Assembly (NCBI GenBank): GCA_025200525.1
Contig: CM045758.1
Location: 162,499,040 to 162,563,039, forward strand
Length of the DNA stretch: 64,000 nt
Source of the DNA: Camellia lanceoleosa
Lineage: Eukaryota > Streptophyta > Magnoliopsida > Ericales > Theaceae
Reading direction: 5' to 3'
The translations under genes and the position numbers were made by a program. The notes beneath the pieces were generated by a model. The model searched no databases. It was not told where the DNA came from and was given only the letters and a program-made list of their open reading frames with translations. Below, piece by piece: positions 11,725-22,547 of this stretch. Each line of letters opens with the position of its first letter. Position 1 is the first letter of the stretch.

Positions 11725-12680
11725 TTAGTCTCAACAGAGATTGCGGCAAAAGAGAGATTTGTTTTTTCTAATCTCCAACATTGATGTCCAAAATATGAAT
11801 TCTTATCTTAGGATCACTTGGCAACCAAGATCAAATAACAAAAATATATATTTTTATTAAAATAAAATATTAAACAAAGAATATAAGATAGGAATATTAA
11901 CTACGAAAATCAAGCCATACAAATCAAAGAAAGGAAAATAAAATTTTAAAAAGAATAAATTGGGAGAAAGCCACCTATGTAAATTTCAATAATATCAGTT
12001 AAACAAAAAAAAAAAACATTGGAAAAATGAAACAAAGTATGAACATAATTTATTCGAAACTAATATATAAAGTTGAATGTAAAGAAAACTGATACAGAAA
12101 CTTAGTCGCAATGGAGATTGTGAGAAAGAGATGTCCATTGTTTTAACCTCAAGCATTGAGATCCAAAAGTTTGGAATTTCATTCTTAGGATTTCTTGGCA
12201 AACAAACAAACCAAAAGACAACAAAAAATCATACAACAAATAATATACTTATCAAATAGTAACTAAAGAATCGAAAGACAAGAATAAGAACTATGCAAAT
12301 TAAGCAATAAAAATTAAATAACAAAAATAGAAATTGGAAAAGGAGAAATTGGGAGAAAGGCACCTATGTATATTTCAATACTATCAATTAAACAAAAAAA
12401 TTGGGAAAACAAAACAAAACACGAAAAAGTTAATTATAAACTAATAATACTATTCTTTTGATTGCAAAGAAATCTGAGATATACTTCTCAATGGAGATTG
12501 TGAGAAAAAGGAGTTCGTTTTTTCTAATCTCCAACATTAAGATCCAAAATATGTATTCTTATCTCACACTTGGCAACCAAAATCAAGTATATATTTATTA
12601 AAAAAACCAAATACTTCGAAAATTTTTATTACAATAACATATTACACAAAGAATATAAGATAGGAATAAGAACTACAAAA

Positions 12681-12897
12681 ATCAAGTCGTACACATCAAA
12701 GAAAGGAAAATAAAAATTTAAAAAGAAGAAATTGGGAGGAAACCACCTGTGTAAAGTACAACAACATCAGTTAAACGAACAAAATGAAATAAATGAAATA
12801 AAATCAAGTCATACAAATCAAAGAAAGGAAAATAACAATTTAAAAAGAAGAAATTGGGAGGAAGCCACCTATATTTTTACAATAACATCAGTTGAAC
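12681..12897. repeat. Local ~122-bp duplication within the array
   Basis: The block starting ATCAAGTC at 12681 recurs at 12803 with a few differences and runs through 'gaagaaattgggaggaa'. This explains the unusually long spacing between the last B landmark (12493) and the last A landmark (13000). Confidence 0.75.
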
Positions 12898-13078
12898 AAA
12901 AAAAAATGGAAAAATGAAATAAAATATGGAAATAATTTATTCAAAACTATTATATAAATTCGAATGCAAATAAAACGAATATAGAAACTTAGTCGCAATA
13001 GAGATTGCGAGAAAAGTGATGTCCCTTTTTTTTTTTAACCTCAAGCATTGAGATCCAAAAGGTTGGCAAAGCCAAAAG

Positions 13079-13730
13079 TAATAACTAATAAATTTATCTA
13101 CAGTGGCAGCAACAAAAGTTCTATTTAGTGGGGTTCATTCAACAAACCATGATCAAAATTATTAAGTCAAAATTTTAATTATGCACAAACTTATCAAATT
13201 CAACTTTCACATGATAGATTATCCACAAGAATGCTTGTGGAAAAGCAAAAACTAAGCTCATATGCATATAAGCATCAGGTACTAACAAGGAAGACTACTT
13301 CTCAAATAATGTACTATTTACATGACAATTTTAGAACAACTCCATCAATATGTTATTGTTAAATTTCACATGATAGGCACTAAAAATACACTCCAATAAC
13401 ATACTACTCATGATGTCAAATTTAGCATTATACTATTCAAATTGGCAGGATGAAACTGACTTCTTTTATATAATTAGTGTCATATTTTGTTTGTTATCTA
13501 ATCTAATGCGACGCATCCACAAATAATTGGTATAATAGGTCCCACATTAATTCAATTAATTTTTAACAGTTGTGAGTATTTCAGTCAGGAAGGTTATTCT
13601 GTGGGCTCTCTGCCATTGTTTTTCAAAAGAATATCAAACAACTTGAAAATTTTTACTAAAATAAAATATTAAAGGAGGAAGGAATAAGAACTACCAAATC
13701 AAATATTACAAATCAAATAGTGGAATAAAG
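13079..13730. other. Spacer ending in a degenerate array monomer
   Basis: No gene is seen from 13079 to about 13620. From about 13625 to 13725 the sequence (TTGAAAATTTTTACTAAAATAAAATATTAAA, then 'ggaataagaactacc') matches the middle of the array monomers. It marks a diverged outlying copy separated from the main array. Confidence 0.5.
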
Positions 13731-13907
13731 AGAGAAATCGCAGACAGTGCAGAGAGTTCATATATCAAGCCACATCATTACCTTGAACCATATTATCTAT
13801 GAAAAACCTAGATTTATTCTCGTTATTACCAGATCTCAAAATACTTGCATTCTCAGCATTTGGAACAAAAACAGAATATAGATGCAATTTCCAGATTATC
13901 AATCAAA

Positions 13908-14096
13908 TTAACCTCTTTCCCCACCATTCAGATTGAAATCACGCACAGTATCAATGGAGATATGGTTCAGCAAATTCATACCTGAATTCGCCAAATCTCC
14001 TAGAGACGCAGAAGATCTCATGGTAAACTTCGCATCAAGCCCTTGCAGCATCAATGGAACACTCGCCTTCGAACAGATCAGATCCTCGCAATCCAT
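13908..14096 (-). CDS. Candidate first coding exon of a host gene, unidentified
   Basis: On the minus strand an ATG at 14096 opens about 60 codons with plant-like, GC-richer codon use beginning MDCEDLICSKASVPLMLQ. The longer frame starting upstream at 14123 adds a hydrophobic leader that looks like untranslated sequence. The frame runs to a donor-like GAG/GTTAATTTG just before the TAA at 13908-13910. An alternative donor, CAG/GTATGA, lies near 13983. The CT-rich stretch further upstream looks like a promoter/5' untranslated region, with an E2F-type site 136 bp before the ATG. Downstream, on the same strand, come about 60 bp of exon-like sequence near 13800-13858 and then the 395-bp array. I could not link a second exon in frame. 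It may be the 5' end of a long-intron gene or a remnant. I do not recognise the protein. Confidence 0.4.
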   Translation of the reverse strand: MDCEDLICSKASVPLMLQGLDAKFTMRSSASLGDLANSGMNLLNHISIDTVRDFNLNGGERG

Positions 14097-14231
14097 CACC
14101 GCAAAATCCAGAAAGAAAAACAAAACGATCCAATATTAGACGAAAGACCCTAGATCAGATGAGAAAGTGATGGAAAATCACAGAAGATTGATAGCAATCG
14201 AACAAAAATCAAACAATTTGGGGCAACTGAC

Positions 14232-14243
14232 TTTCCCGCCAAA
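14232..14243 (-). promoter_or_regulatory. E2F-type binding site upstream of the candidate exon
   Basis: The plus strand reads TTTCCCGCCAAA, that is TTTGGCGGGAAA on the minus strand. This matches the E2F/DP consensus TTTSGCGS, which is typical of plant genes for DNA replication and the cell cycle. It lies 136 bp upstream of the minus-strand ATG at 14096, in a position expected for a proximal promoter. Confidence 0.5.
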
Positions 14244-14579
14244 TCGCTTCTCGAGACTTTTTCTCTCTCTAACCCTCCATCTTCAACCTACTTTCATTCT
14301 TAAAATCCCTAATTGGACGCTTTGTAATCTTCAACCTATTTTCTCTCTTTAACGCTTTGTAACCTTTCATTCTTCAAATTCTTCAAATATCCACCAACGA
14401 CTTTTAACCTTTGTTTCCAAATCTGACGGTCTCCGTTTATTTCCAAATCTGGATACAATCTGGTCCGTTCCGTGTTTTTGCACCGACTTAAGATAAATAT
14501 ATTTAAATATTCATTTTAAAACTAAATAATAATAATAAAGTCCTTTTTTTTTTACATATAATGGAAAAACAATTTATAA

Positions 14580-14955
14580 TTAAATTTGGCCCGTAGCTCG
14601 GGGTGAGGTCGGCCCGGTTAAGCCTAGACCCAAGCCCAATCCGGGATCTTGGGCCATCATTTTGAAACTTGACTTGGCCCATCGATCAACTCAAGGTCTA
14701 CTCAAAGTCTAACCAGAGATCTAGTGTCATTTTTAATAAAAAATAATAAAATTTTGATGAAAAAATGTTTAGGCTTGCCTAGGCTTGGCTCAAGCTTGAG
14801 TTCAGGCCAGGCTCGCCTAAGGCCCAAATATCCCTTAAGCTTGGGCCTAATTTTATGGTTTGTAAATCGACCCTGCCTGGTCCAAATTTTGGTGAGAGCT
14901 CGGGTGGCCCGGCATGGGCCGGCCCAAGTACAGGCTGGGCCAAATTTACACCCTA
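14580..14955. mobile_element. Small non-autonomous TIR-type element, GGCCC-rich
   Basis: Sub-terminal sequence TAAATTTGGCCC on the left (14581-14592) is matched by GGGCCAAATTTA on the right (14937-14948). The right terminus reads ...TTTACACCCT, the reverse of the GGGTGTAAATTTGGCCC start common to a repetitive plant element family. The interior is rich in GGCCCG/CGGGCC blocks, unlike the flanks. No clean target duplication was found, and the overlapping frames on both strands (14702-14998) are artefacts of this palindromic composition. Confidence 0.45.
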
Positions 14956-15045
14956 GAGCTACACTTGAAGCATGGGTTTTTTTTAAATAATGATACATCC
15001 CTCTAAAACTAGAGCTCTAATAAAGCTCTACTGAGGTGGAAAATC

Positions 15046-15078
15046 AAAAAAAAAAAAAAAACACACACACACACACAA
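15046..15078. repeat. A-run followed by a CA microsatellite
   Basis: About 15 A residues run directly into nine CA dinucleotides. Confidence 0.95.
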
Positions 15079-15849
15079 GACCAAAACATCACATCAAATG
15101 GGTCCTACATATACATTAGAACAATTAAAACTCATAAATTAGTGCTCTAAAATATTTTTTATTTTATTTATTTATTATTGCTAGGTTATTAATGGTGTAT
15201 GCTAAGATGTCAATAATAAATACATATGTCATAATTTAATTGGTATTTTTTTAAATAATTGAATAAATTATAAAAATTATATTTGTGATGAAATATAAAT
15301 ACATTCCATTCTACACATTTCTTAATTTAGTTTGCTTATGTTAAAGTTTGTCTAATAATATAGTAAATCACATTTTTTTTCAAATTTGTCAATTAAACTA
15401 TTACCCATTTTGTAAAATTCAATCACCTTATTTATTTTGTAAAATTTAATCTATCACAATTAGCTCAACATTTCATTTGTTTTAATGTAAAATGTTTTTT
15501 TTTTTTAAAATATTTAATGCATTTTCTATTATTTGGTTGAACAAAAAATAAATAAAATATTCTAAGAAAATTATTTTTTATCATGGTCCGCAAAATGACT
15601 AATCATTAATTTTTGTAAGTCAATATTTAATGAATTTGGATCTTCTATGTGGCTAAGTTTGTAGTGCACCAATAACATCATTGCAGAAAAAAAGAGAAAG
15701 AAAGAACAAAACAAAAAAAAAAAAAGAAAAGAAAAAAGAGAGAGAGACCAGAAAACAAGCTCCATTCCCTCTTCGGGCTTGTCTTCTCCCTTTCCCTAAT
15801 CTGCTACTAACAACACTTCAACCTCCGTCACTGCAACCCTTGCCCATAC
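15079..15849. other. AT-rich spacer, no gene seen
   Basis: Mostly A/T-rich sequence with an A/G-rich block at 15684-15750 (Lys/Arg/Glu codons) followed by CT-rich sequence. The short frames here (15571-15765 minus, 15681-15899 plus) are low-complexity and were not accepted as genes. Confidence 0.6.
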
Positions 15850-15852
15850 ATT

Positions 15853-16248
15853 GGGGGTGTTTGGGAAGCCTCGGGTTGGACTATTTTAGCCTCAAATGAG
15901 AAAATAGCCAAAAAGTCTCACCTGTGCATGATTTTCAAAAATAAAAATAAATAAATAAATAAAGTCAAATGTTTACGGCTGCTGCAGCAACGCAACCTAC
16001 ACTGCCACCAATAATGTAGGCTGCAGACAGGTTTAATTACAATATTACCCCTACATAGTAATTTCTGAAAAAATAAAATCAGGGATAAATTTGTCATTTC
16101 AATTTAAACATCATTTCAAACACATTTTCCAATACAACAACTCAAATAAAAATTCATCCCATCTTCCCAAACACAAAAACTAAAATAGCCTACTAAAATA
16201 ACCAAATAGCCAAAAAACCTAAAAAATAGCCACTTCCCAAACGAAGCC
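15853..16248. mobile_element. Tourist-like MITE, 396 bp
   Basis: The left end GGGGGTGTTTGGGAAG and the inverse of the right end GGCTTCGTTTGGGAAG match at most positions, and both continue into an ACTATTTTAG/GGCTATTTTTTAG-like block. ATT is repeated at 15850-15852 and 16249-16251. No coding sequence. Confidence 0.65.
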
Positions 16249-16251
16249 ATT

Positions 16252-17150
16252 CTTTTTCTTCTTCTTTTTCTCTGCTCTTATGCGATTACATTCTCTATTT
16301 ATCGCACAATCAAGGATGCAATCGATTTCATAGAGTCAATGTCGGTGATAACCAAGGTGGCGTAAGAGTTGGTCAAAGGTGTGAGGAGGTTGAGGGTCTT
16401 GACATTAATCCTAGATCAATGATTTTCATATTGTAGCGCAAGAAGAAGAAGAAGTATAGGAATAGGAATGTATAACTGAGGAGCAAAGGGTATAAGTGGT
16501 GCAAGGGTGGCCAGTAGGTATAGAGAGTTGGCAGTGGTAAAAGGGTGATGTTGGTGGTAGTTGGAGCAAAGGGGAAGTGTAAGGGAAAAGGAAAGGGGAA
16601 GAAGAATCGAGGAGATCGTGAGAATGTTAAAGTTGTGCTATTTTTCTTCCTTTGCTTTTAGGCCTCGTTTGAGAACATATTTTTTAAGTAACTTTTTAGT
16701 TTTTTTGATTAAAATATGATATAAAAAAGTTTAATTGTTTGAGATAAATTTTTTAACTTTTTACAAAAAGACGTGAAAAAAAATGTGTAAATTGACCGAA
16801 ATGCCCTTCTTTGTGTAGCCGTGCATAGTACCTGTGACCAGCACTGATGCGGCAGACTGATGGTTTCTGCAAGGCATCATGTCACAACGATGTTATTTTA
16901 AATTTCCTTTAGAGAATAGAGTTGGTCTGTAATACAGCATATATTTAAAAATTGTAAACAATATACTTGTGTGATGTAATAAAATTTAAACAATATATTT
17001 AAAAATTCTGAAAAAATTATTATATGGATTGTAATTTGTGTGATGTAATAATATTCGTTCCGTAACATCATATTTTAAAAGTCAAAAAATTTGTAAAAAA
17101 TCTAAAAATTCAACAAACTATACAAAGAAGTCTTGTAATTCCGTTTTAGC

Positions 17151-17186
<36 letters not shown>

Positions 17187-17457
17187 CTCATGGTAGATTG
17201 TATTGATTTTATTATATACAACAATAACAGTTCATGTTGATGGTAGGTTGTATTGGAAATATTTGTATTGATCTTATTATTTAAAAACTTAAAATCTTAA
17301 TACAAACACACTTCTAAATCAACTTTGAAAATAAAAATGATAGCGACACACCAGACATGGTCACAAAGTAAATTTATTCTCCAAAGATTGTCAAATTTAA
17401 AGTTTACAAGAACAAATTTGTTAAAAGTATGATTCACAGTTCGAATATTTTTCTTCT
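16252..17457. other. Non-coding spacer with a truncated MITE end and a TG microsatellite
   Basis: At 16661 a Tourist-type terminus GGCCTCGTTTGAGAAC follows TTTTA, but no opposite end was found within the following several hundred bases, so it is a truncated or rearranged copy. A (TA)n(TG)n microsatellite occupies 17152-17186. A G-rich stretch at 16360-16620 has no convincing frame. No gene is supported. Confidence 0.5.
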
Positions 17458-19476
17458 TGTAACGCCCTAAAAAATAAACCCATAATAAATAATATAAACA
17501 TGCATCATTATATTAAAACAATAATATAAGTCCATCCATCAGAGTATTAAGAAATAAAACATCAGAAAGTGCCCTACAGGCTTACATCTTGCCAAGCCAA
17601 CACTTGGACACAATTCACTGAGTTCTAACTCAAAAACAGATAAAGCCCTAGGCTTGAAAGATTACATTGTTCAAATAAAACAAATAAAAAAAAAATAAAA
17701 CAAGTCTTCAAATTCAATTCCTCACAAGCTAAGTCCTTGGAGGGAGGGAACCACCTGAACCTGAAAAATGAAGTTCCCATATAGGGTGAGCCACAGCCCA
17801 GTAGAAAAATACTAAACCAAGCATAAGAATTAACTAAAGTATTAGTATTCGATACATGGTCAACACAAGATAATAATTCTCAATTTTAAGACACGAATGC
17901 CTACATTGCCTATGACACATGGTCTATGACACAATTCACTTTCCATTTATACCGACAAGACTCAGAACCTGGCCAAACAACTTAACAAGGGTAACAAATC
18001 AGGTTAAATCCTTCTTACAACATAATAAACACACTGGCTCGTGTTACATCAATCACAATCAACTTCACTTCCATACTTCCCAACTGATACACACGGTGGT
18101 GATGTATCATATCAATAACAAATAGAAATAATTCTATTATCAATAAGCACACACATAAGTGATGCTACTGGAGTCCATCCCCTATCTCCTCCCAACAAAT
18201 TCGGTTTAGAGGTCCATCCCCTATCTTCCCCTAAACCGTGGAGTTCATCCCCTATCTCCTCCAAGACCAAATGCATATGCAACATAAATAATACTTGCTA
18301 TATACAACACATAATTAATACAAGTAATGTTCTGTATTAATTCAACAGTCAACATAAATGACTAAATTCCAGTTATACCTATGCCACATGCAAGGTCTAC
18401 AACAATCACTGGCTATCCTCCACCGATAGCCCAAAACAATTATTTCTAAGCAAGAAATAAATATCACAACATATATAATTTCAATTTCACAGATGAGTGA
18501 TTAAATATCCAACTACATCAATTAATCTCAAATTTCCCAAATCTCATGAATTTATCCAATACACAATTCCCCTTTCAATTAATTACATGAATTAATCTAC
18601 GACAAACCCTAGGGTTTCTCCCCAAAATTTACCAAACCACCCCCCACATACCAAGACACCAACACTTAGGATTAAAAGCATTACGTGGAGTAGGAAATCC
18701 CTACCTTAATGCGAAGAACCCAAAAGAAGAAGACAAGGAGGATGCTCGAAACTCCAAAATGCTCCAAATCAACAACTGCTCCGGTTAAATGAAAGCCCTC
18801 ACTCTCCTCTATCTTATTTGTGAAGGAACTAGGGTAAAAACACACCCTAACTAGATCAAACCTAGGAGAGAAGGTGAGTTTGGAGAGAGAATGGTCGTAA
18901 CTAGGGTTTCTGGATCAAAAGTTATAAAAAAAAACGTTTTAAAACTGTTGCTGCGTATTTAAACTGGACAGGCTCGCTCGAGCGAAGACGTGGTCGCTCG
19001 AGCGACCAGACACAAGAAATACTCGCTCGAGCGAAGAAAAGCTCGCTCGAGCCAAGAACTCGATGCTTCAGGTCTGCAACCCAGAAGCACGCTCGAGCGA
19101 CAGAAATCTCGCTCGAGCGAAGAACTCGAAAACATACACCTCGCTCGCTCGAGCGAAGAAAATCTCGCTCGAGCGAAGACACGCTGCTCACAGGTCTATA
19201 CTAGACGCAATCGCTCGCTCGAGCGAATAAACCCTGGCTCGAGCCACTAGAGACAAAACTCAACCCTCGCTCGAGCGACCAAATCCTCGCTCGAGCGACC
19301 AACTCAAAAACTGGACAGCAAGATTTGGTTTCCGAACCCAACCAACCTGAAACAAACCTGCCCAACACATCCTATAACTCAAATGAGGAATTAAAGAACA
19401 AGAAATATAACAGCAAAATCCACGGAACGCAAGTCCGGATACAATAATCAAATGGGAAAAGACCGGGGTCGCTATA
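17458..19476 (-). repeat. 3' LTR of the chromovirus, about 2.0 kb
   Basis: On the sense (minus) strand the LTR begins TATAGCGACCCCGG next to the polypurine tract at 19476 and ends GGGCGTTACA at 17458. The same two ends bound the solo LTR at 30174-35681. Internal landmarks shared by both copies include three 'ggagtccatcccctatctcc'-like motifs (18170-18262) and the palindromic GCTCGAGC array. Flanking CTTCT at 17453-17457 would be the target duplication, but the partner copy is lost. Confidence 0.85.
18962..19300. repeat. Array of palindromic TCGCTCGAGCGA motifs in the LTR
   Basis: About twelve copies of GCTCGAG(C), mostly within the 12-bp palindrome TCGCTCGAGCGA, are spaced irregularly over 340 bp, with motifs often in pairs about 20-25 bp apart. 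The solo LTR at 33690-34025 carries a related array. Open frames rich in Ser-Leu-Glu-Arg and Arg-Ser-Ser-Glu are simple products of this repeat. Confidence 0.9.
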
Positions 19477-19490
19477 ACCTCCCCCCCTTA
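19477..19490 (-). other. Polypurine tract of the chromovirus
   Basis: On the minus strand TAAGGGGGGGAGGT immediately precedes the LTR start. A G/A-rich tract at this position primes plus-strand DNA synthesis in LTR retrotransposons, and it fixes the orientation of the element. Confidence 0.8.
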
Positions 19491-19875
19491 AAAGAATTTC
19501 GTCCCCGAAATTAAGCATGAGTTTGTAAAAACAAGTTTTTCTTAATTCCCAATGATATATAAAATAATAATTAACAACTTGACCAATATTGGTCACTTCA
19601 TCTCTTATCAAGAGGCATCTCACAATATGTATAACCCAATGTATATTTCAACCTGCATCAATATTATGCATTAATCCTTTAAATGTTAACAATTTCCATA
19701 TCATATTCAATCTCATGATATAAATAACACATTCGATATATAAATATTATACTCCACTTCTATAAAAAGACAAGTTTCAAAATGTTAACATTAAACCAAA
19801 ACATTCTCCATGTTTTCCTAACTTAAGACATATATAAAACTCTTAAGTTCAACAATATTACATAATCTAAAAACA

Positions 19876-21100
19876 AGATTATAAATCAATGAACAATTCC
19901 GGATATTTCTCACGGACTTCCATCTCACGTTCCCAAGTGGCCCCCTCCACTCCGTGATGCTTCCACAAAACTTTCACCAAAGGGATGGTCTTGCCACGCA
20001 AAACTTGATCCCGCCTATCCAAGACTCGAACCGGTCTCTCCTCATATGAGACATCCTCATCAATAACTAATCGGTCAATCCAATACATGTGACGGATCTG
20101 GCTCGTACTTCCGAAGTATACTCACATGAAACACGTCATGAACTCCGGATAACTGTGGTGGCAAAGCTAAACGATAGGCAGCCTCGCCAATCCTCTCAAG
20201 GATCTCAAAAGGCCCAATGGACCGAGGGGACTTCCGCTCTTCCCAAACCTCATCAACCTCGTTTAGGTGATATCTTCAGAAAGACATGATCACCCACCTC
20301 AAACACCAAAGGTCTCCTCCTACGGTCGGCATAAGATTTCTGACGACTCTGTGCTGTAACCAGCCTCTTACGGATAAGCTCAACTTTCTCCGTGGTTTCC
20401 CTCACCAACTCGGACCCAACAAAGGTGCATCACCCACCTCGCCCAACAAGCGAGATCTACGATCGGCCATATAAGGCCTCAAGCGGTGCCATCCGATACT
20501 AGCGAAAGCTATTGTTGTAGGCAAACTCCACTAATGGCAAGTGCCTCTCACGACCCACTAAAGTCGAGAACACAACCCCGAAGCATATCCTCAAGGATCT
20601 GAATAATGCCTTTCGGTGCCCGTCGTCTCGAGGATGATAAGCCGTGCTAAAGTCAACTTAGTGCCTAAAGCACTCTGCAAACTCTGCCACAACTGGCGGT
20701 AAAGCGAGATCTCTATCAGGCGATCGTCACCGGGACCCCGTGCAACCTCACTATGTCCCGAACATACAACTTCACAAGATGATCTCTTGAATCTCTAACG
20801 CATAGAAATGAAGTGCGCCGACTTCAACCGTCTACCACCACCCAAATAGCATCACTACCCGGAGTCCTCGGAAGACCCACAACAAAGTCCATAGTGACAT
20901 GCTCCCACTTCCACTCGGCAATAGGCAAGGGTTGCAACAAACTTCGGCGGCCTCGATGCTCGGCCTTCACTTGGCGACAAGTAAGGCACCTAGAATCTGA
21001 AATCGCCACATCTCTCTTCATACCCGCCACCAAAGCTGGCGGCCCAAATCCCGATACATCTTAGTACCTCCGGATGCACCGCAAAGCGCGAATGATGAAA
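19876..21100 (-). pseudogene. Chromovirus integrase with chromodomain-like C-terminus, broken
   Basis: The minus-strand frame at 19879-20088 contains RPVRVLDRRDQVLRGKTIPL and ends WEREMEVREKYPELF, the chromodomain-like integrase tail of plant chromoviruses, which guides insertion into chromatin. The frame at 20824-21033 holds the second half of the zinc-binding region (CLTCRQVKAEHRGR) and the first catalytic Asp in the WEHVTMDFVVGLPRT context. Between them, in shifting frames, are pieces of the rve core, including a disrupted version of the conserved block that follows 'STAYHP' near 20590-20640. Several breaks fall at CAG/CTG sites. The protein cannot be made as read. Confidence 0.8.
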
Positions 21101-21300
21101 CTCTCGAGTACCTCCTCTCGCAAGACTCGGTACAAGCAGACGGTCTCGGTATCTCACACTCGAGTCGGATACACCGTCAAACCCTTCTCAACCTTCCCAA
21201 TGGAAATCTTTTCTCGGAGATTCTACCTCAAGATCACCCCTCGAGCCTCTAACACTCGAGTCACAAGTGTAGGTCGTGCAACAACAGAAAATAAGGCATG

Positions 21301-21696
21301 ACCTCAGCGGATTCGCCAAATGCAAATCAAACTCCCAACTGTACCCAACATCTCCCTCAGGATGGCTATACTAGCTAAGTTACCAACAGATTTCCTGCTA
21401 AGGGCATCGGCCACAACATTGGCCTTCCCTGGATGATAGTGCAACTCGAAGTCATAATCTTCAATGAACTCCATCCACCTCCTCTGCCTCAAATTCAAGT
21501 CCTTCTGTGTGAACAGATATTTCAGACTTTTATGATCCGAGAATACCTCGAACCTCTCACCATAAAGATAATGCCTCCAAATCTTCAAGGCAAATATCAC
21601 AGCTGCTAATTCTAAATCATGCGTAGGGTAGTTCTTCTCGTGAATTTTCAACTGACGTGAGCCATAGGCAACCACTTTCCCCTCTTGCATCAACAC
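21301..21696 (-). pseudogene. Chromovirus RNase H domain
   Basis: A 130-residue minus-strand frame carries the Ty3-type RNase [21 protein letters not shown] at the start, [19 protein letters not shown] in the middle, and the [11 protein letters not shown] and [18 protein letters not shown] blocks. It would degrade the RNA strand of the RNA-DNA hybrid during reverse transcription. It is the best-preserved part of this pol but is separated from RT and integrase by frameshifts. Confidence 0.85.
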
Positions 21697-21759
21697 ACAA
21701 CCTAGACCCTCTCGTGAGCATCACAATAGACTGCATAACCCAACCCTCTCTCCGGAATA

Positions 21760-22540
21760 ATCAAGACCGGAGCGGTGGTCGATCTAACCTTCAACTCTGA
21801 CGACTTTTCACAAGTCTCACTCCATACAAATTTGACTCCTTCCGTCAATCTAGTCAATGGTGAAGCTAACTTTGGAGAAATCTTTCACAAATCGGCGGTA
21901 ATACCTGCTAATCGAGCTGATTTCAAACACATTCTTAGGTGTGCCCAATCTTGCCTTGCCTCGTCTTGGATGTCTCAACAGACACCCCTTCCCCAGAAAC
22001 TACATGGCCTAAGAACTTCACCTCTTCTAGCCAGAATTCACACTTCCCAAACTTAGCATACAGCTGATGGGCTCTAAGTAACTCAAGTACCACTCTCAAG
22101 TGTTCCTCGTGCTCCACCTGAAGGTGAGTAAATCGAGAATGTCGCCCAAGGCGACGACCACAAGCGATCCAAGAATTCCGGAAGATCCGGTTCATCAAAT
22201 CCATAAACATCTTGGGTGCATTGGTGAGCCCAAGCGGCATCACCGAAACTCATAGTGGCCATACGCGTCGGAATCTTTGTCTTAGGAATATCCTCCTCCG
22301 GACTCTCAAGGTGATAACCCGATCTCAAATCTATCTTAGAGAAACAACGGAACCCTTGACTAGTCAAACAAGTCATCTATACGAGGCATAGGATACTTAT
22401 TCTTAAGCGTAACCCGATTCAACTTAGGTAATCTATACAAAGTCTTAAGCACCACCTTTCTTTTTAACAAAAAATTTGGCGCTCAATGGCGAAACACTAG
22501 GGCGGATATAGCCCTTATCCAACAACTCACAGAGTTGAAC
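21760..22540 (-). pseudogene. Chromovirus reverse transcriptase, heavily decayed
   Basis: Two overlapping minus-strand frames (22083-22376 and 21935-22243) hold the RT core. One has FSKIDLRSGYH. The other has MPLGLTNAPKMFMDLMNRIF, normally MPFGLTNAPA.F, and further on YAKFGKCEFWLEEVKFLGHV. The catalytic YxDD segment expected between them is frameshifted and not readable, near 22120-22170. Around 22350-22480 the KNKYPLPRIDDLF-type block is recognisable on the minus strand but out of frame. The enzyme is inactive as encoded. Confidence 0.8.
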
Positions 22541-22547
22541 CTTCAAC

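Larger units (their letters stand above)
6735..13078. repeat. Tandem array of ~395-bp monomers, alternating A and B types
   Basis: A landmark block (GAGATTGCGAGAAAGAGATG followed by 'aacctcaagcattgagatcc' or 'aatctccaacattgagatcc') recurs about every 395 bp. Type A copies are centred near 6743, 9216, 9535, 10347, 11140, 12113 and 13000. Type B copies are near 7147, 8824, 9952, 10743, 11740 and 12493. A and B alternate, giving a ~790-bp higher-order unit, except for A-A at 9216/9535 where a B appears deleted. Longer gaps are explained by insertions at 7494-8747 and 11496-11724 and by a local duplication near 12.68-12.90 kb. The minus-strand peptides repeated along the array are by-products of the repeat. 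Origin unknown: satellite-like or an expanded intron. Confidence 0.85.

Noticed and set aside
9156..12201. Series of similar 60-90-residue minus-strand frames (SFSQSPLRLS-type peptides)
   Set aside because: They recur with the 395-bp tandem monomers and are interrupted at random, so they are by-products of the repeat rather than a gene family.
6735..13078. Tandem array as a CRISPR-like structure
   Set aside because: Monomers are about 395 bp with no short repeat-spacer pattern, and the sequence is clearly plant nuclear DNA.
15571..15899. Short frames on both strands
   Set aside because: Low-complexity A/G-rich sequence with no domain or conserved start context.
18922..19250. Frames rich in SLER/RSSE on both strands (also 33630-34042)
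   Set aside because: Direct translations of the palindromic GCTCGAGC array in the LTRs.
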